From: an uncultured Verrucomicrobiota bacterium
Lineage (GTDB): Bacteria > Verrucomicrobiota > Verrucomicrobiia > Chthoniobacterales > JACTMZ01
Direction: 5' to 3'
DNA: 64,000 nucleotides
Assembly (NCBI GenBank): GCA_903953565.1
Contig: CAJBKE010000068.1
Coordinates: 1-64,000, forward strand
The translations under genes and the position numbers were made by a program. The notes under the pieces are model-generated. The model ran no database searches. It saw only the letters and a program-made list of their open reading frames with translations, and was not told where the DNA came from. Below, one piece after another: positions 7,800-16,922 of this stretch (positions are counted from its first letter, which is position 1; every line of letters starts with the position of its first letter).

Positions 7800-8927
7800 A
7801 TGCAAATACCACTTATCTCCCGCATCCCTTGGGATCGCGTCAATTGGACAACGAGCATTTTCCTCGCTGTCATTAACACCCTGGCTGTTACCGCCGTGCC
7901 TCTCTACATCTGGCACTACGGCCTCGATTGGTTCCAAGTGGCGCTCTTCTTTTTCTTCTACATCGCCACCGGTTTCAGCATCACCCTGGGCTACCACCGG
8001 CTGTTCTCGCACCTCGCTTTCAAAGCCAAAGCTCCGGTCAAGCTGAGCACTCTGCTCTTTGGCGCCTGTGCGTTCGAAAACTCGGCCCTCGACTGGTCAT
8101 CAGACCACCGCAAACACCACAAACACGTCGACCATGAAGAGGACCCTTATGACATCTCGAAGGGTTTCGTCTGGGCCCACATCGGATGGCTGCTTTTTAA
8201 ACTCGGCCCTGAGCAGCCGATGGATAACGTCAACGACCTCAAGCGCGACCCGCTTGTCATGTGGCAGCACAAATGGTGCATCCCTCTGGCCATCTTCCTC
8301 GGCTTCGGCGTCCCCACCCTACTCGGCTTCTTTTGGAACGGCGCGGCCGGCGCCCTCGGCGGCTTCCTCTTGGCCGGCGTCCTCCGTGTTTTTGCCGTGC
8401 AGCACAGCACATTCTTCATCAACTCGATGTGCCACACCGTAGGCCACCGGCCTTACTCGACCCGCTGCAGCGCGCGCGACAGCGCCATCATGGCGCTCTT
8501 CACCTTCGGCGAGGGTTACCACAACTATCACCACGAGTTCCAACACGACTACCGCAACGGCGTGAAGCGCTCCAACTTCGACCCGACCAAGTGGACCATC
8601 TGGAGCCTGGAAAAGCTCGGACTGGTCAGCGATCTGCGCCGCGTGCCCGACGAAAAAATCCTGCTCGCCGAGATGACCGAGACCAAGCGTCGCGCTGCGC
8701 TCAAGACAGAGCACCACGAAAGCATCGCTGCCGTTTTCGGACAGCAAATGCACGACATGTTCCACCAGCTGAGCGAACGCCTTGCGGCAAATTATGCCGC
8801 TTTGGAAAAAGCCATGGCGGAAAAAGTCGAGGTCTCCCGTCACATGATCGAGGACTGGCGCCGCGAAACCCGCGAGTTCGCCTCGCTCCTCAACGACTTG
8901 GAGCGGCGACTGCCCGTCACGGCTTAA
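7800..8927 (+). CDS. Membrane fatty-acid (acyl-CoA/phospholipid) desaturase
   Basis: 375 residues from the ATG at 7800; an ATG 26 codons upstream is in frame but gives an unlikely N-terminus. All three histidine boxes of the di-iron desaturase family are present: HRLFSH (66-71), HRKHH (103-107) and HNYHH (241-245), set between four predicted membrane spans. It would introduce a cis double bond, probably delta-9, into a saturated acyl chain using O2 and an electron donor. After about residue 280 the protein has a roughly 90-residue charged helical tail ('FGQQMHDMFHQLSERLAANYAALEKAMAEK...') that looks like a coiled coil and exceeds the usual length. Monocistronic in appearance. Confidence 0.93.
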   Translation: MQIPLISRIPWDRVNWTTSIFLAVINTLAVTAVPLYIWHYGLDWFQVALFFFFYIATGFSITLGYHRLFSHLAFKAKAPVKLSTLLFGACAFENSALDWSSDHRKHHKHVDHEEDPYDISKGFVWAHIGWLLFKLGPEQPMDNVNDLKRDPLVMWQHKWCIPLAIFLGFGVPTLLGFFWNGAAGALGGFLLAGVLRVFAVQHSTFFINSMCHTVGHRPYSTRCSARDSAIMALFTFGEGYHNYHHEFQHDYRNGVKRSNFDPTKWTIWSLEKLGLVSDLRRVPDEKILLAEMTETKRRAALKTEHHESIAAVFGQQMHDMFHQLSERLAANYAALEKAMAEKVEVSRHMIEDWRRETREFASLLNDLERRLPVTA

Positions 8928-8959
8928 GGACAGAAGCGGGGCCCTCCCCCCTCTGACAT

Positions 8960-9026
8960 GTGGATCGCGCCCGTCCCGGCGCGATCTTCTCCCTGAGAAA
9001 TCACGATAGGGACATCGCGATCCACC
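8960..9026 (-). repeat. REP-like palindromic repeat, copy 1 (reverse orientation)
   Basis: 67 bp between convergent genes. The left part (GTGGATCGCGC, then GGCGCGAT) and right part (ATCGCGATCCACC) are the right and left arms of the element seen also at 27671, 35565, 40069 and 45984, here inverted. The ends GTGGATCGCG and CGCGATCCAC are inverted repeats, so the whole unit can fold. Confidence 0.85.
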
Positions 9027-9120
9027 GGGCTTCGAGACTTGGGGCCGGTTCTGACAAACACCCGGTCCGCAGGACCGCTCGAAAATCACTCAGCCTTCAG
9101 GTCTCAGCTTTCATCCCTCA

Positions 9121-9145
9121 TGAATGGCGCCACAGGCGCCATTCA
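9121..9145. repeat. Perfect hairpin over the beta-CASP stop codon
   Basis: TGAATGGCGCC, loop ACA, GGCGCCATTCA: an 11-bp perfect inverted repeat. The minus-strand TGA stop of the beta-CASP gene lies in its right arm. No U-tract follows on either strand, so it may protect the mRNA 3' end rather than terminate. Confidence 0.6.
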
Positions 9146-10495
9146 CACCTCCACCGGGACACCCGGAGCAGGAATGACCACTTCGGTCTGCGGGGAAACT
9201 TTGGGCACCTCACGAGCGAACCATGCCACGGCTGGCGGGTCGCCGTGCACGAGGACGAGTTTCTTCGGTTGCACACGCTTCACATAGTCGAGCAACCCGC
9301 CGCGGGTGGCGTGGGCGCTCAGCGTGAATTCATCCAGTTTGCAGCGCCGGCGCACGGGACGGCGGCGCGGGTCGAGCGACACCTCCTCGCCTTCCCTGGC
9401 AGCACGCAAACGGCCCGCAGGCGATTTCGGATCCGAGTAGCCGACGAACATGCAATGCGCGGCGGGATTCTCGAGGATTTTCGGGGCAAGGACATTGGAC
9501 AGGGTGTTCTCCGTCATCATTCCGCTGGAAATGGCATAAACTGTGCGCGGGAGCACGGGCAACTGCGCGATGTCGCGTCCGCCGACCACCTCCATAGGCA
9601 GGCATTCGGCCAATTTGAGGTCGCCGTGACCACGCGGCGCGCTGCCGCGCAAACGATCGGTGACCGCCGTGATCTTGGCGCTCAGCCCCCCGACATAAAG
9701 ACCAAAGCCGCCGCGCAACGCACCGCTCTTTTTCGATTCATAGAGCAAAGCTAGAAGCTCCTGCGTTTTGCCCAGAGCGAAGACCGGAATGAGCACCGGA
9801 CCGCCGGCATCGAGCGCCCCCTGTAGCGTGCGAATGAAGCGTTCTTCTTCGGTCTTGCGCGTCATTCCTTCGGGAACAGGACTATCCCCGCGCGTCGTCT
9901 CCATGATGAGCACGTCGATATCCTCCGCGGGAAACTTCGCGCCGCGCATGAGCGTCTGGTCCTCGAAATTGACATCCCCCGTGTAGAAGACGCGCTTGCC
10001 TTCGGCCCGCAGCAGGATCCCGGTGGACCCGAGGATATGCCCCGCGTCGAAGAACTCGCCGGTGATATCTTCGCCCAAGGCAAATTTTCCGCCTAAACGG
10101 ACCACTTCCCACCGATCCATCGCGTTCTCGATCTCGCGGTGGGAGAAGAGCGGAAGATCCGGCGCGCCCACTTCCTCGCGCTGGCGCATCATCACGTTCA
10201 CCGAATTGTGCAGCATCACCTCGGACAACCCCGAAGTTGCTTCGGTCATATAAACCGGAGCGCCGGGCGCTTGGCGCATGGCCAGCGGCAGACACCCGAC
10301 ATGATCCTGATGCGCATGGGTCAGCACCATGGCATCGAAGCCGCGGCCTTCGAGGAGCGAGAAGTCGGGGGTGGCGAGCGAACCCACCTCGCGCGGATGC
10401 ATTCCGGCGTCGAGAAGGACGCGGGATTTCCCCGATTCGAGCAGGTAGCAATTAGCCCCGATTTCCTCGGCGCGGGTGAGATTGGTGAATTGCAT
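9143..10495 (-). CDS. Beta-CASP metallo-beta-lactamase-fold RNase
   Basis: 450 residues from the ATG at 10495. Motif 2 HAHQDH (His60, His62, Asp64, His65), the 'FFDAGHILGSTGILL' motif 3, the 'VFYTGDVNFEDQTLMRG' motif 4, and C-terminal beta-CASP motifs 'FALGKTQELLALL', 'AISSGMM' and 'FTLSAHATRGGLLDYV...VLVHGDP' are all present. This architecture belongs to YSH1/CPSF73-like nucleases, which cut or trim RNA with two Zn ions; bacterial members are mostly uncharacterised. A basic stretch near residue 395 (DPRRRPVRRRCKLDEF) could contact RNA. Last gene of a recN-glycosyltransferase-CHASE2-like-nuclease string, 4 nt after its neighbour. Confidence 0.88.
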   Translation of the reverse strand: MQFTNLTRAEEIGANCYLLESGKSRVLLDAGMHPREVGSLATPDFSLLEGRGFDAMVLTHAHQDHVGCLPLAMRQAPGAPVYMTEATSGLSEVMLHNSVNVMMRQREEVGAPDLPLFSHREIENAMDRWEVVRLGGKFALGEDITGEFFDAGHILGSTGILLRAEGKRVFYTGDVNFEDQTLMRGAKFPAEDIDVLIMETTRGDSPVPEGMTRKTEEERFIRTLQGALDAGGPVLIPVFALGKTQELLALLYESKKSGALRGGFGLYVGGLSAKITAVTDRLRGSAPRGHGDLKLAECLPMEVVGGRDIAQLPVLPRTVYAISSGMMTENTLSNVLAPKILENPAAHCMFVGYSDPKSPAGRLRAAREGEEVSLDPRRRPVRRRCKLDEFTLSAHATRGGLLDYVKRVQPKKLVLVHGDPPAVAWFAREVPKVSPQTEVVIPAPGVPVEV

Positions 10496-10499
10496 TGTT

Positions 10500-11645
10500 T
10501 TACTTTCCAAACCAACCGGCCCGATGACCAGCCCGGCCAATGATAAGGGCCGCACCTAGAGTCAGCAAACTCGGGGCTGCCGGCAAGAGAACACGCGTGG
10601 AACCGAAAACACCCAGAGCGACCAAGGCAAAAACCAGCACGGTCAAAAGGGCGGCCGTCAGCGCCGCCCGGTTCGAGCGTCGGGCCGGACCGAAGACTAA
10701 AACCACGCCGGCAAGGACAACAGCAACCGGATACCACCAAGCCGGCGGGAGAAAGAGGCGATTGGTCCGCAGGGCTTCCCAAGCCGAGGCCAAGCGCTCG
10801 GCCGGCGTGGCCGCTTCCATTTCCCCAACCGCCACGCGGGCGACGTCCGCCGTGGCGCGCGCCAGCACCATGATGTGATCGCGGAATGGCGAGACACCGC
10901 CCTCGCGCTCGAACTTTTCGGACGCGACGAGGACTTCATTCATGGTCATGGTCCGCGGCTCGTTCCCCGGCAAGAAGCGCGCGGCACCATCATCCGCGAG
11001 AAACATCCGCGCGGAGCCGGCCGTGAGCACATCGTCTTGCGCTTGAAGATCGGACCACCGCGAACCATTGGCCACCGTCCAAGCCAGCGTAAGGAAGGAC
11101 GGAACGGGCCGGTCGCCGTTGCGCGCCGCGAGCAAGATGCTTCGTGCGCCGCTGGCCCCTTCCGGCGGCACAATGAAACCGCGGGCAAAGCGTCCCATTC
11201 GCCCGGCCACACCCGGAGCCTCGGGCCAGCCGGCCGCGGGCGCACCGGCGACCGGCGTCCACCCTTGACCCGGCGGCGACTGCCAATCGTAGCCGCCGAA
11301 AACCGGCATGCCTTCCGCTGCCTCGATCATGCGCGAAGGATCTTCCCCGATTCCTTCCACCCCGGCGGCGAGCGCACCGAGACGCGAAGCCGCGCGGGCG
11401 AAGAGCGTTCCGTCGAGCAAAGCCAACCGCGTGGTGCCCGCCAATTCGGAAGCCTCCTCATCGTAGAGCACCAGGGTCAGCGGCGGAAGATAGCGCGCCT
11501 GGTTTTTGTCCGCCGTGTTGGCGGCCAACCAGGAAACGAAACCGCTCTCGATCACATCGAATGTTCCGCGCGCGTGCTCGCGATGCAGCCAGGCCGCGAG
11601 CAAAGCGAGTCCGGCGACCATGGCCAAAGCGATGGTTCGATTCAT
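10500..11645 (-). CDS. Membrane protein with degenerate CHASE2-like sensor domain
   Basis: 381 residues from the ATG at 11645, overlapping the glycosyltransferase stop. One N-terminal membrane span (about 4-20), a roughly 280-residue extracytoplasmic region, and three C-terminal spans (about 305-372). The soluble part follows the CHASE2 layout: early 'LPPLTLVLYDEE', a middle 'RPVPSFLTLAWTVANG' corresponding to the usual 'PSLALA' helix, and a late 'FRDHIMVLARATADVARVAVGEM' resembling 'l.gKiVlvG.ta'. Known CHASE2 proteins continue into a kinase, cyclase or FHA output; here the chain stops after the membrane spans, with no output domain. The assignment rests on pattern similarity and is moderate. 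Confidence 0.55.
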   Translation of the reverse strand: MNRTIALAMVAGLALLAAWLHREHARGTFDVIESGFVSWLAANTADKNQARYLPPLTLVLYDEEASELAGTTRLALLDGTLFARAASRLGALAAGVEGIGEDPSRMIEAAEGMPVFGGYDWQSPPGQGWTPVAGAPAAGWPEAPGVAGRMGRFARGFIVPPEGASGARSILLAARNGDRPVPSFLTLAWTVANGSRWSDLQAQDDVLTAGSARMFLADDGAARFLPGNEPRTMTMNEVLVASEKFEREGGVSPFRDHIMVLARATADVARVAVGEMEAATPAERLASAWEALRTNRLFLPPAWWYPVAVVLAGVVLVFGPARRSNRAALTAALLTVLVFALVALGVFGSTRVLLPAAPSLLTLGAALIIGRAGHRAGWFGK

Positions 11646-12829
11646 GACAGGGGTTCCTTTTGCATCTTTTCGTAGTGCGCGACGAGCGCGTTGATATGGT
11701 TTTCCGGACGAAATTTGCTCTGCCAGACCTCCCGCGCCCTGCGGCCCATGCCGTGCAAGCGATCCCGGTCCTCGAGGAGGCCGCCCACCGCTTCGCGGAA
11801 AGCACGGCGACCGCCGAAGGGAACGCAGATTCCCGTTTCGCCGTCGGAGAGCCACTCGCGGATGCCCTCCGTATCGAATGCGACCACCGGTTTCCCGTAG
11901 GCCATGGCGCCGAGGCCCTCGAGACCCAATGGTTCGTTCCAGAGCACGGGCATGATGACCAGCGTGGCCTCGCGGTAAAGCAGGGACCACTGCTCGGGCG
12001 TAGCCTCCCCGACGATACGCACACGATCGCCCAATCCGCGGCGGCGCACATGAGACTCGAGCATTTCGCGTTCGGCACCACCACCGGCGAAGACAATCTG
12101 CACGTCTTTGGGCAACTCGCGGATCATACGCACAACCATCCACACTCCTTTTTGTCCGAGGATGCCTCCGACGTGCAGGACAGTGCGCACCGAAGTGTAT
12201 CCCTCGTGGCGCGCGCCGGTGGGCGGCGGGGCGTAGGGTGGCAGGCTCGTGATCTTTTCTTCCGGAATGCCGTTGGCGATCAATTGACGGCGCACCGAGC
12301 CGCTCATGACTTGCAGACCGGGCAGACGGCGCAGCGCCCCGAGACTGCGTCCGACCGCGCGGTAGCGGACATAATTGAGCACCGGGTTCCACGAGCCGCA
12401 CCCGCGCGTGAGGTGCATAGCGGCGCATCCGCGGCCGTGATCGCGCAAGCAAGGCTCGGCCGGTCGCTCGAGTGTGAGGCGATGTCCGGAGCAGTAGAAC
12501 TGGTGGTTGTGAATCAGTCGCACGGTTGGCTTGCGCGCGGCCAACCAGCCATCGAGCAAGGTGTTCCCCACCCCGTGCAGTTGAACCACGTCGGGCGAGA
12601 AATCCTCGAGGATCGCCTCGAGGCGCAAAGCGCTGTTGTCGCGCGGGGCCGTTGTCCCGTCGATGTCGTCGTAGATGTAACCCGTGCCTTCGAGTTGACC
12701 GCCACGCCGGGCGTGGACCAGAGCAACCTCGTGACCGGCGGTGCGCAAACGACGCACCGTATCGACGACCAAGCGGTTCATTCCACCGCCCAAGGGACGC
12801 GCCGAGCGGTTGAAGAAAAGGATCCGCAT
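11642..12829 (-). CDS. GT4-family glycosyltransferase
   Basis: 395 residues. N-terminal Rossmann domain with 'NRSARPLGGGMNRLVVDTVRRL' and 'DVVQLHGVGNTLL', C-terminal domain with 'VLHVGGILGQKGVWMVV' and the donor-site motif 'NEPLGLEGLGAMAYGKPVVAFD', containing the E-x7-E pattern of retaining GT-B enzymes. A cysteine-rich insert (about residues 112-145, 'HNHQFYCSGH...CLRDHGRGCAAMHLTRGCG') is shared by a GT4 subgroup and may bind metal. It probably transfers a sugar from a nucleotide donor to a lipid or polysaccharide. It begins 2 nt after recN and overlaps the next start, so the three are coupled. Substrate unknown. Confidence 0.88.
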   Translation of the reverse strand: MRILFFNRSARPLGGGMNRLVVDTVRRLRTAGHEVALVHARRGGQLEGTGYIYDDIDGTTAPRDNSALRLEAILEDFSPDVVQLHGVGNTLLDGWLAARKPTVRLIHNHQFYCSGHRLTLERPAEPCLRDHGRGCAAMHLTRGCGSWNPVLNYVRYRAVGRSLGALRRLPGLQVMSGSVRRQLIANGIPEEKITSLPPYAPPPTGARHEGYTSVRTVLHVGGILGQKGVWMVVRMIRELPKDVQIVFAGGGAEREMLESHVRRRGLGDRVRIVGEATPEQWSLLYREATLVIMPVLWNEPLGLEGLGAMAYGKPVVAFDTEGIREWLSDGETGICVPFGGRRAFREAVGGLLEDRDRLHGMGRRAREVWQSKFRPENHINALVAHYEKMQKEPLS

Positions 12830-12831
12830 AT

Positions 12832-14508
12832 TCAGCCGTGGGCGGTGAGCAGACTGCGCGCGTGGGCGAGTGCGGATTTGCTGTCCTGTCCGCCCAACAT
12901 GCGGGCGAGCTCGGCAACCCGTTCGGCACCGGACAATTCACCCACCGCTGTCGTGGTGCGCGTGCCGTCGAATTCTTTGGTCACGGCGAATTGCCGGTGC
13001 GCCGCGGCAGCGACCTGCGGGAGGTGGGTGATGCAGAGCACCTGGTGCGCCTTGGACAGCTCGCGCATTTTTTGTCCGACCTTCACCGCCACCTCACCGC
13101 CCACGTTCGCGTCGATTTCGTCGAAGACCAGCAAGGGGACGCCATCTTGTCCGGCCAGCACGGATTTCAACGCGAGCATGACGCGCGAAATCTCGCCGCT
13201 GGAAGCAATGGCCCGCAGCGGTTTGGCCGACTCGCCGGGATTCGGGGCGAATTCGAATTCCGCCAAGTCGGCCCCGAGGGAACGGGCTTCGTCGAGCAAC
13301 TCCAATTGCACGCCGAACTCCGCGCGGAGAAATCCGAGTTCTCGCAATTCCTTGGTCACCGCTTTGGTCAAAGAGGGCGCCGCTTTGGCCCGGGCGGCAG
13401 AGAGAGACTTGGCGAGTTTCCTTGCTTTGCTTGCCATGGCCACCTGCTCCTTTTGCAACTCCGCGATCCTCTCGCCGCGCGTCTCGATATCCTCGAGATC
13501 CTTGGCGGCTTGCTCTCCGCGCGCCATCACCTCCTCCATCGTCCCGCCATACTTGCGCTTGAGCGACTGCAGCAAGTCCGCCCGTTCTTCCAATTCACGC
13601 AGCGTTGCGGGATCCGCATCGATCCGTTCCGCATGGTGACGCACTTCGTTCTCGAGGTCCGTCACCCGGCCAGCCACATCCTCCAGCGAGGCGAGAATTG
13701 CACCCGCGGCTTCATCCAAGCGCGCCAACTCGCGGCCCGCACGCACCGCCTCGGCCAAGGCAACGCGCATCCCGCCCTCGCCATCCGACCCAAGGGCCGA
13801 TTGCAACTGCGAGCCCAGCTCGATGAGTCGCTGGCTGTTGCCCGCGGCACGCAGACGCGACATGACTTCTTCTTCCTCCCCCGGTTGCAACTTGGCGGCG
13901 GCTATTTCCTTGGCCGCATGGGCCAGCATGTCACGGCGCAGGGTCGCATCTTGTTCGAGTCCGTGCAGACGCGCAACTTCACCGGCCAAGCGAGCCTGCT
14001 CGCGATGCGCCACGGCAAAGGCCGCAGCCACTTCCGTCGCTCCCGCGTAGGCATCAAGCACTTTGGTCTGCGCTTCGCGGGAAAAAAGAGACTGGTGATC
14101 ATGCGGTCCGTGCAGATCGACCAAGCGATCCCCGAGCGCCTTGAGGGCAGCAAGTGTGCAGGCGGAGCCATTGAGAAATTGGCGGCCTGATCCCGTCGTC
14201 GAGAGCGTTCTTTTGAGGAGCAGTTCGCCGTCGGCACACGGCTCGGCTCCCTGCTCCTCGAGCCAAACATCGAGTTCTTTGGCCCCGGCAACCTCGAACA
14301 CTGCTTCCACCGTGCAGGAATCGGCCCCGGTGCGGATGAGAGATTTGTCGGCGCGCTCACCCAGCAAAAGCTGCAAGGCACCGATGAGCAAAGACTTGCC
14401 GGCGCCCGTTTCACCGGTAATGGCCGCCAACCCGGCGCCAGGTTGCCACGTCAGGTCCTCGACCAAGGCGAGGTTTCGTATTCTCAGGGATGCCAGCGTT
14501 GCGAGCAC
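12832..14508 (-). CDS. recN: DNA repair protein RecN
   Basis: 558 residues, the normal RecN length, from a GTG at 14508. SMC-like ATPase: 'LRIRNLALVEDLTWQPG' start, Walker A 'GETGAGKS' (32-39), a long helical middle with coiled-coil heptads, then signature and Walker B 'LLVFDEIDANVGGEVAVKVG' and 'ITHLPQVAAAA' near the end. RecN binds DNA ends and holds broken duplexes together for recombinational repair. First gene of the minus-strand unit; the divergent PhnP-like gene starts 34 nt away, leaving a short shared promoter region. Confidence 0.95.
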   Translation of the reverse strand: MLATLASLRIRNLALVEDLTWQPGAGLAAITGETGAGKSLLIGALQLLLGERADKSLIRTGADSCTVEAVFEVAGAKELDVWLEEQGAEPCADGELLLKRTLSTTGSGRQFLNGSACTLAALKALGDRLVDLHGPHDHQSLFSREAQTKVLDAYAGATEVAAAFAVAHREQARLAGEVARLHGLEQDATLRRDMLAHAAKEIAAAKLQPGEEEEVMSRLRAAGNSQRLIELGSQLQSALGSDGEGGMRVALAEAVRAGRELARLDEAAGAILASLEDVAGRVTDLENEVRHHAERIDADPATLRELEERADLLQSLKRKYGGTMEEVMARGEQAAKDLEDIETRGERIAELQKEQVAMASKARKLAKSLSAARAKAAPSLTKAVTKELRELGFLRAEFGVQLELLDEARSLGADLAEFEFAPNPGESAKPLRAIASSGEISRVMLALKSVLAGQDGVPLLVFDEIDANVGGEVAVKVGQKMRELSKAHQVLCITHLPQVAAAAHRQFAVTKEFDGTRTTTAVGELSGAERVAELARMLGGQDSKSALAHARSLLTAHG

Positions 14509-14542
14509 GGGTCGGATTATGCAAATCTATCGGATTCAAGTC

Positions 14543-15325
14543 ATGGCCGAACTTGCCATTACCTTTCTCGGCACCGGAACGTCCCAAGGGGTCCCTTTCG
14601 TGGCCTGCGATTGCCCCGTCTGCCGGTCGGACGACCCCCGGGACAAGCGCCTCCGTTCCTCCATCCTGGTCGAGGCCCCGGATACCGTTTTCCTTGTCGA
14701 TACGACCCCCGACCTGCGGGCTCAGGCCCTGCGCCACGACCTGCGACGGATCGATGCGGCGATCTTCACCCATTCTCACACCGACCACGTGGCCGGGTTC
14801 GACGACCTGAGGCGCTTCTGCGAATTGGCCGACCGCCCGATGCCCATTTACGCCTCGCCGCATACGATGGCGGACCTGAGGCGGGTGTTCTATTACGCGT
14901 TCGACGGGCAGCACTCTTTCCGCAATTACGTGCGCACGGAGCCCCACGAGGTCTCCGCGCCCTTCGAGTTGGGCAGTGTGGAAATCATCCCCGCCGAAGT
15001 CCCCCACGGCAAAATACTGGTCTACGGCTACATCTTCTCGCGGCAGGGACGGAAGTTGGCCGCCTATTTCAGCGATTGCCATCACGTGCCACCCGAGGTG
15101 GTCGCGCAGATCAAAGACATTCCGGTTCTTATCATCGATGCCCTGCGCCACGAGCCCCACCCGAGCCACCTCTCGTTGAACGAGGCCCTCGAAATTGCCA
15201 AGGCCGCTGGTGCGCAGCGCGCTTATTTGACCCACATCGGCCACGACCTCGGCCACGCGGAGACCGAAAAACTCCTTCCGCCCCACATCCGCCTCGCCCA
15301 TGACGGCCTCCGTATCGAGATTTAG
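14543..15325 (+). CDS. PhnP-like metallo-beta-lactamase-fold hydrolase
   Basis: 260 residues from the ATG at 14543; an in-frame ATG at 14519 would add 8 residues. 'FLGTGTSQGVPFVACDCPVC' has the three cysteines (22, 24, 27) that hold a structural metal in PhnP, and HSHTDH (77-82) is the catalytic metal motif; 'AAYFSDCHHVP', 'DALRHEPHPSHLSL' and 'LTHIGHDLGH' complete it. PhnP hydrolyses cyclic ribose phosphates, but close relatives without phn genes act as general phosphodiesterases. No phosphonate genes are nearby. The gene overlaps the next one by 26 nt, heading a five-gene operon. Confidence 0.85.
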   Translation: MAELAITFLGTGTSQGVPFVACDCPVCRSDDPRDKRLRSSILVEAPDTVFLVDTTPDLRAQALRHDLRRIDAAIFTHSHTDHVAGFDDLRRFCELADRPMPIYASPHTMADLRRVFYYAFDGQHSFRNYVRTEPHEVSAPFELGSVEIIPAEVPHGKILVYGYIFSRQGRKLAAYFSDCHHVPPEVVAQIKDIPVLIIDALRHEPHPSHLSLNEALEIAKAAGAQRAYLTHIGHDLGHAETEKLLPPHIRLAHDGLRIEI

Positions 15326-16922
15326 CTTTCTACTCGTTGCGCTGGTCGCGGCCGTTCAGGCCCAGGAATCCGGCGTGCGGACCACCCGGGAAGCCGCGGC
15401 CACGGCGGTGATCTTCAACACGAGGGATCCCGAATCGCGCGGACTGGCCGAATACTACGCCGAGCGGCGCGCCATTCCGCCCGAGAACATCATCGGACTC
15501 GACTGTCCGCTGGAGGAGGAAATCAGCCGGAAGGACTATGTCGAAACCATCGAGAAACCGCTTCGCGCCGTCTTCGAGCGCAAGGAATGGTGGGGCGTGC
15601 GGACCGGATTCGGCGACAAACAGGAAATTTCAGACAGCCGCATCCGCTTCATGGTGCTCATGCGGGGTATGCCGCTGAAAATCAAAACGACCATCCAAGC
15701 GCCTTCTCCCGAAGCCACGCCCCCGCCACGGCCGAACGGCGGCGATCCGATCCGCAGTCACGACGAGGCCGCCGTCGATTCCGAGTTGTCCGTGCTCGGA
15801 GCTTTCGGACAAGACGCGTTCGGAGTCGTCAACAATCCGTATTACCGCCGCTTTTCACCCATCCTCGACTCGTCCGTCACCTCAGGACTCATTCTCGTGG
15901 CGCGGTTGGACGCGCCGACCGCGGAGACGGTGCGCCGCATGATCGACGACTCCCTGCTGGCCGAGCGGGTCGGACTTCACGGTTGGGCCTATATCGATCG
16001 CCGGAGCACGCCAGAAAGCGGATACCGAGAGGGCGACGATTGGTTGTTCAGCGCCGCTGGCGAGTGCTGGAATCAAGGCATCCCGGTTATTCTCGACAAT
16101 GTGCCGGCAACCTTCCCGACCGGCTTCGCCATCACCGATGCCGCACTTTACTACGGCTGGTATGACTGGGGTGCTGGCGGTGCCATGGCCGCACCGCAAT
16201 TCGTGCCGGGTGCGGTGGCCGTCCATATTCATTCGTTCAGTGCACGAACCCTGCGCGATCCCAACGCGAACTGGGTGGCCCCGCTGGTCACCCGCGGCGT
16301 CGCCGCCACGACCGGCAATGTCTACGAACCCTACCTCGACTTGACACCCCACCTTGATGTCCTCAACGAGCGGCTGCTGCAGGGTTTCACCTTCGCCGAG
16401 AGTGTCTACATGAGCCTCAAGGCCCTCTCATGGATGACCACCGTGGTCGGCGACCCTCTTTACCGGCCGTTCGCCGGCACGCAGGGCGGAGCGTGGCGCA
16501 TTGAGCCCGATGCAGCCGCCGAACCTTGGGTTGCACTGCAAAAAGAACTGCGCAAGGCCTCGCGCTCGGGTTTGACCCAAACACTCTACCTTGCTCGTTT
16601 GGCGCGCGAGAATCCAACCGGCCTCAACTATGAGGCGCTCGGTATGCTGCAAAGTTACCTTGGCGAGCCCCGCGCAGCGATCACCTCACTCGAGACCGCC
16701 GGCGCAGCTTACCGCAATCCCGCCGAATCCTTCCGCACCGTGGTCGAGCGCGTGCGCATTCTTCAAGGCCTCGCGGACAAAAAGAACGCCCTCAAACTCA
16801 TCGATCGCACTTTGCAACGCACCCAGCCGGCAGATCGCGCGAAACTGCTCAACGACATCCGCAACGAAATCGCGCCACCGCCACCGCCGCCCACCCCGGT
16901 CGGATCACCCAAGAAACCATGA
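15300..16922 (+). CDS. TIGR03790 family secreted protein
   Basis: 540 residues with a signal peptide (MTASVSRFSFLLVALVAAVQAQ). Matches the TIGR03790 pattern: 'VIFNTRDPESRGLAEYYAERRAIPPENIIGL', then 'IRFMVLMRGMPLKI', 'ALYYGWYDWG', 'FVPGAVAVHIHSFSA', 'WVAPLVTRGVAATTGNVYEPYL' and 'VYMSLKALSWMTTVVGDPLYRPF'. The first region is about 430 residues; the last 90 are helical and resemble a TPR-like hairpin, ending in a Pro-rich tail. The 'GDPLY.P' close recalls caspase/gingipain-fold proteins, but no catalytic Cys-His pair can be assigned with confidence. It overlaps both neighbours, so it is translationally coupled. Function unknown. Confidence 0.85.
   Translation: MTASVSRFSFLLVALVAAVQAQESGVRTTREAAATAVIFNTRDPESRGLAEYYAERRAIPPENIIGLDCPLEEEISRKDYVETIEKPLRAVFERKEWWGVRTGFGDKQEISDSRIRFMVLMRGMPLKIKTTIQAPSPEATPPPRPNGGDPIRSHDEAAVDSELSVLGAFGQDAFGVVNNPYYRRFSPILDSSVTSGLILVARLDAPTAETVRRMIDDSLLAERVGLHGWAYIDRRSTPESGYREGDDWLFSAAGECWNQGIPVILDNVPATFPTGFAITDAALYYGWYDWGAGGAMAAPQFVPGAVAVHIHSFSARTLRDPNANWVAPLVTRGVAATTGNVYEPYLDLTPHLDVLNERLLQGFTFAESVYMSLKALSWMTTVVGDPLYRPFAGTQGGAWRIEPDAAAEPWVALQKELRKASRSGLTQTLYLARLARENPTGLNYEALGMLQSYLGEPRAAITSLETAGAAYRNPAESFRTVVERVRILQGLADKKNALKLIDRTLQRTQPADRAKLLNDIRNEIAPPPPPPTPVGSPKKP

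Noticed and set aside
10500-12941. An 813-codon minus-strand frame covering the glycosyltransferase and the CHASE2-like gene
   Set aside because: The upstream 430 codons overlap the glycosyltransferase in another frame and are Arg/Pro/Ser-rich with no fold; the real start is the ATG at 11645 with its own membrane anchor.
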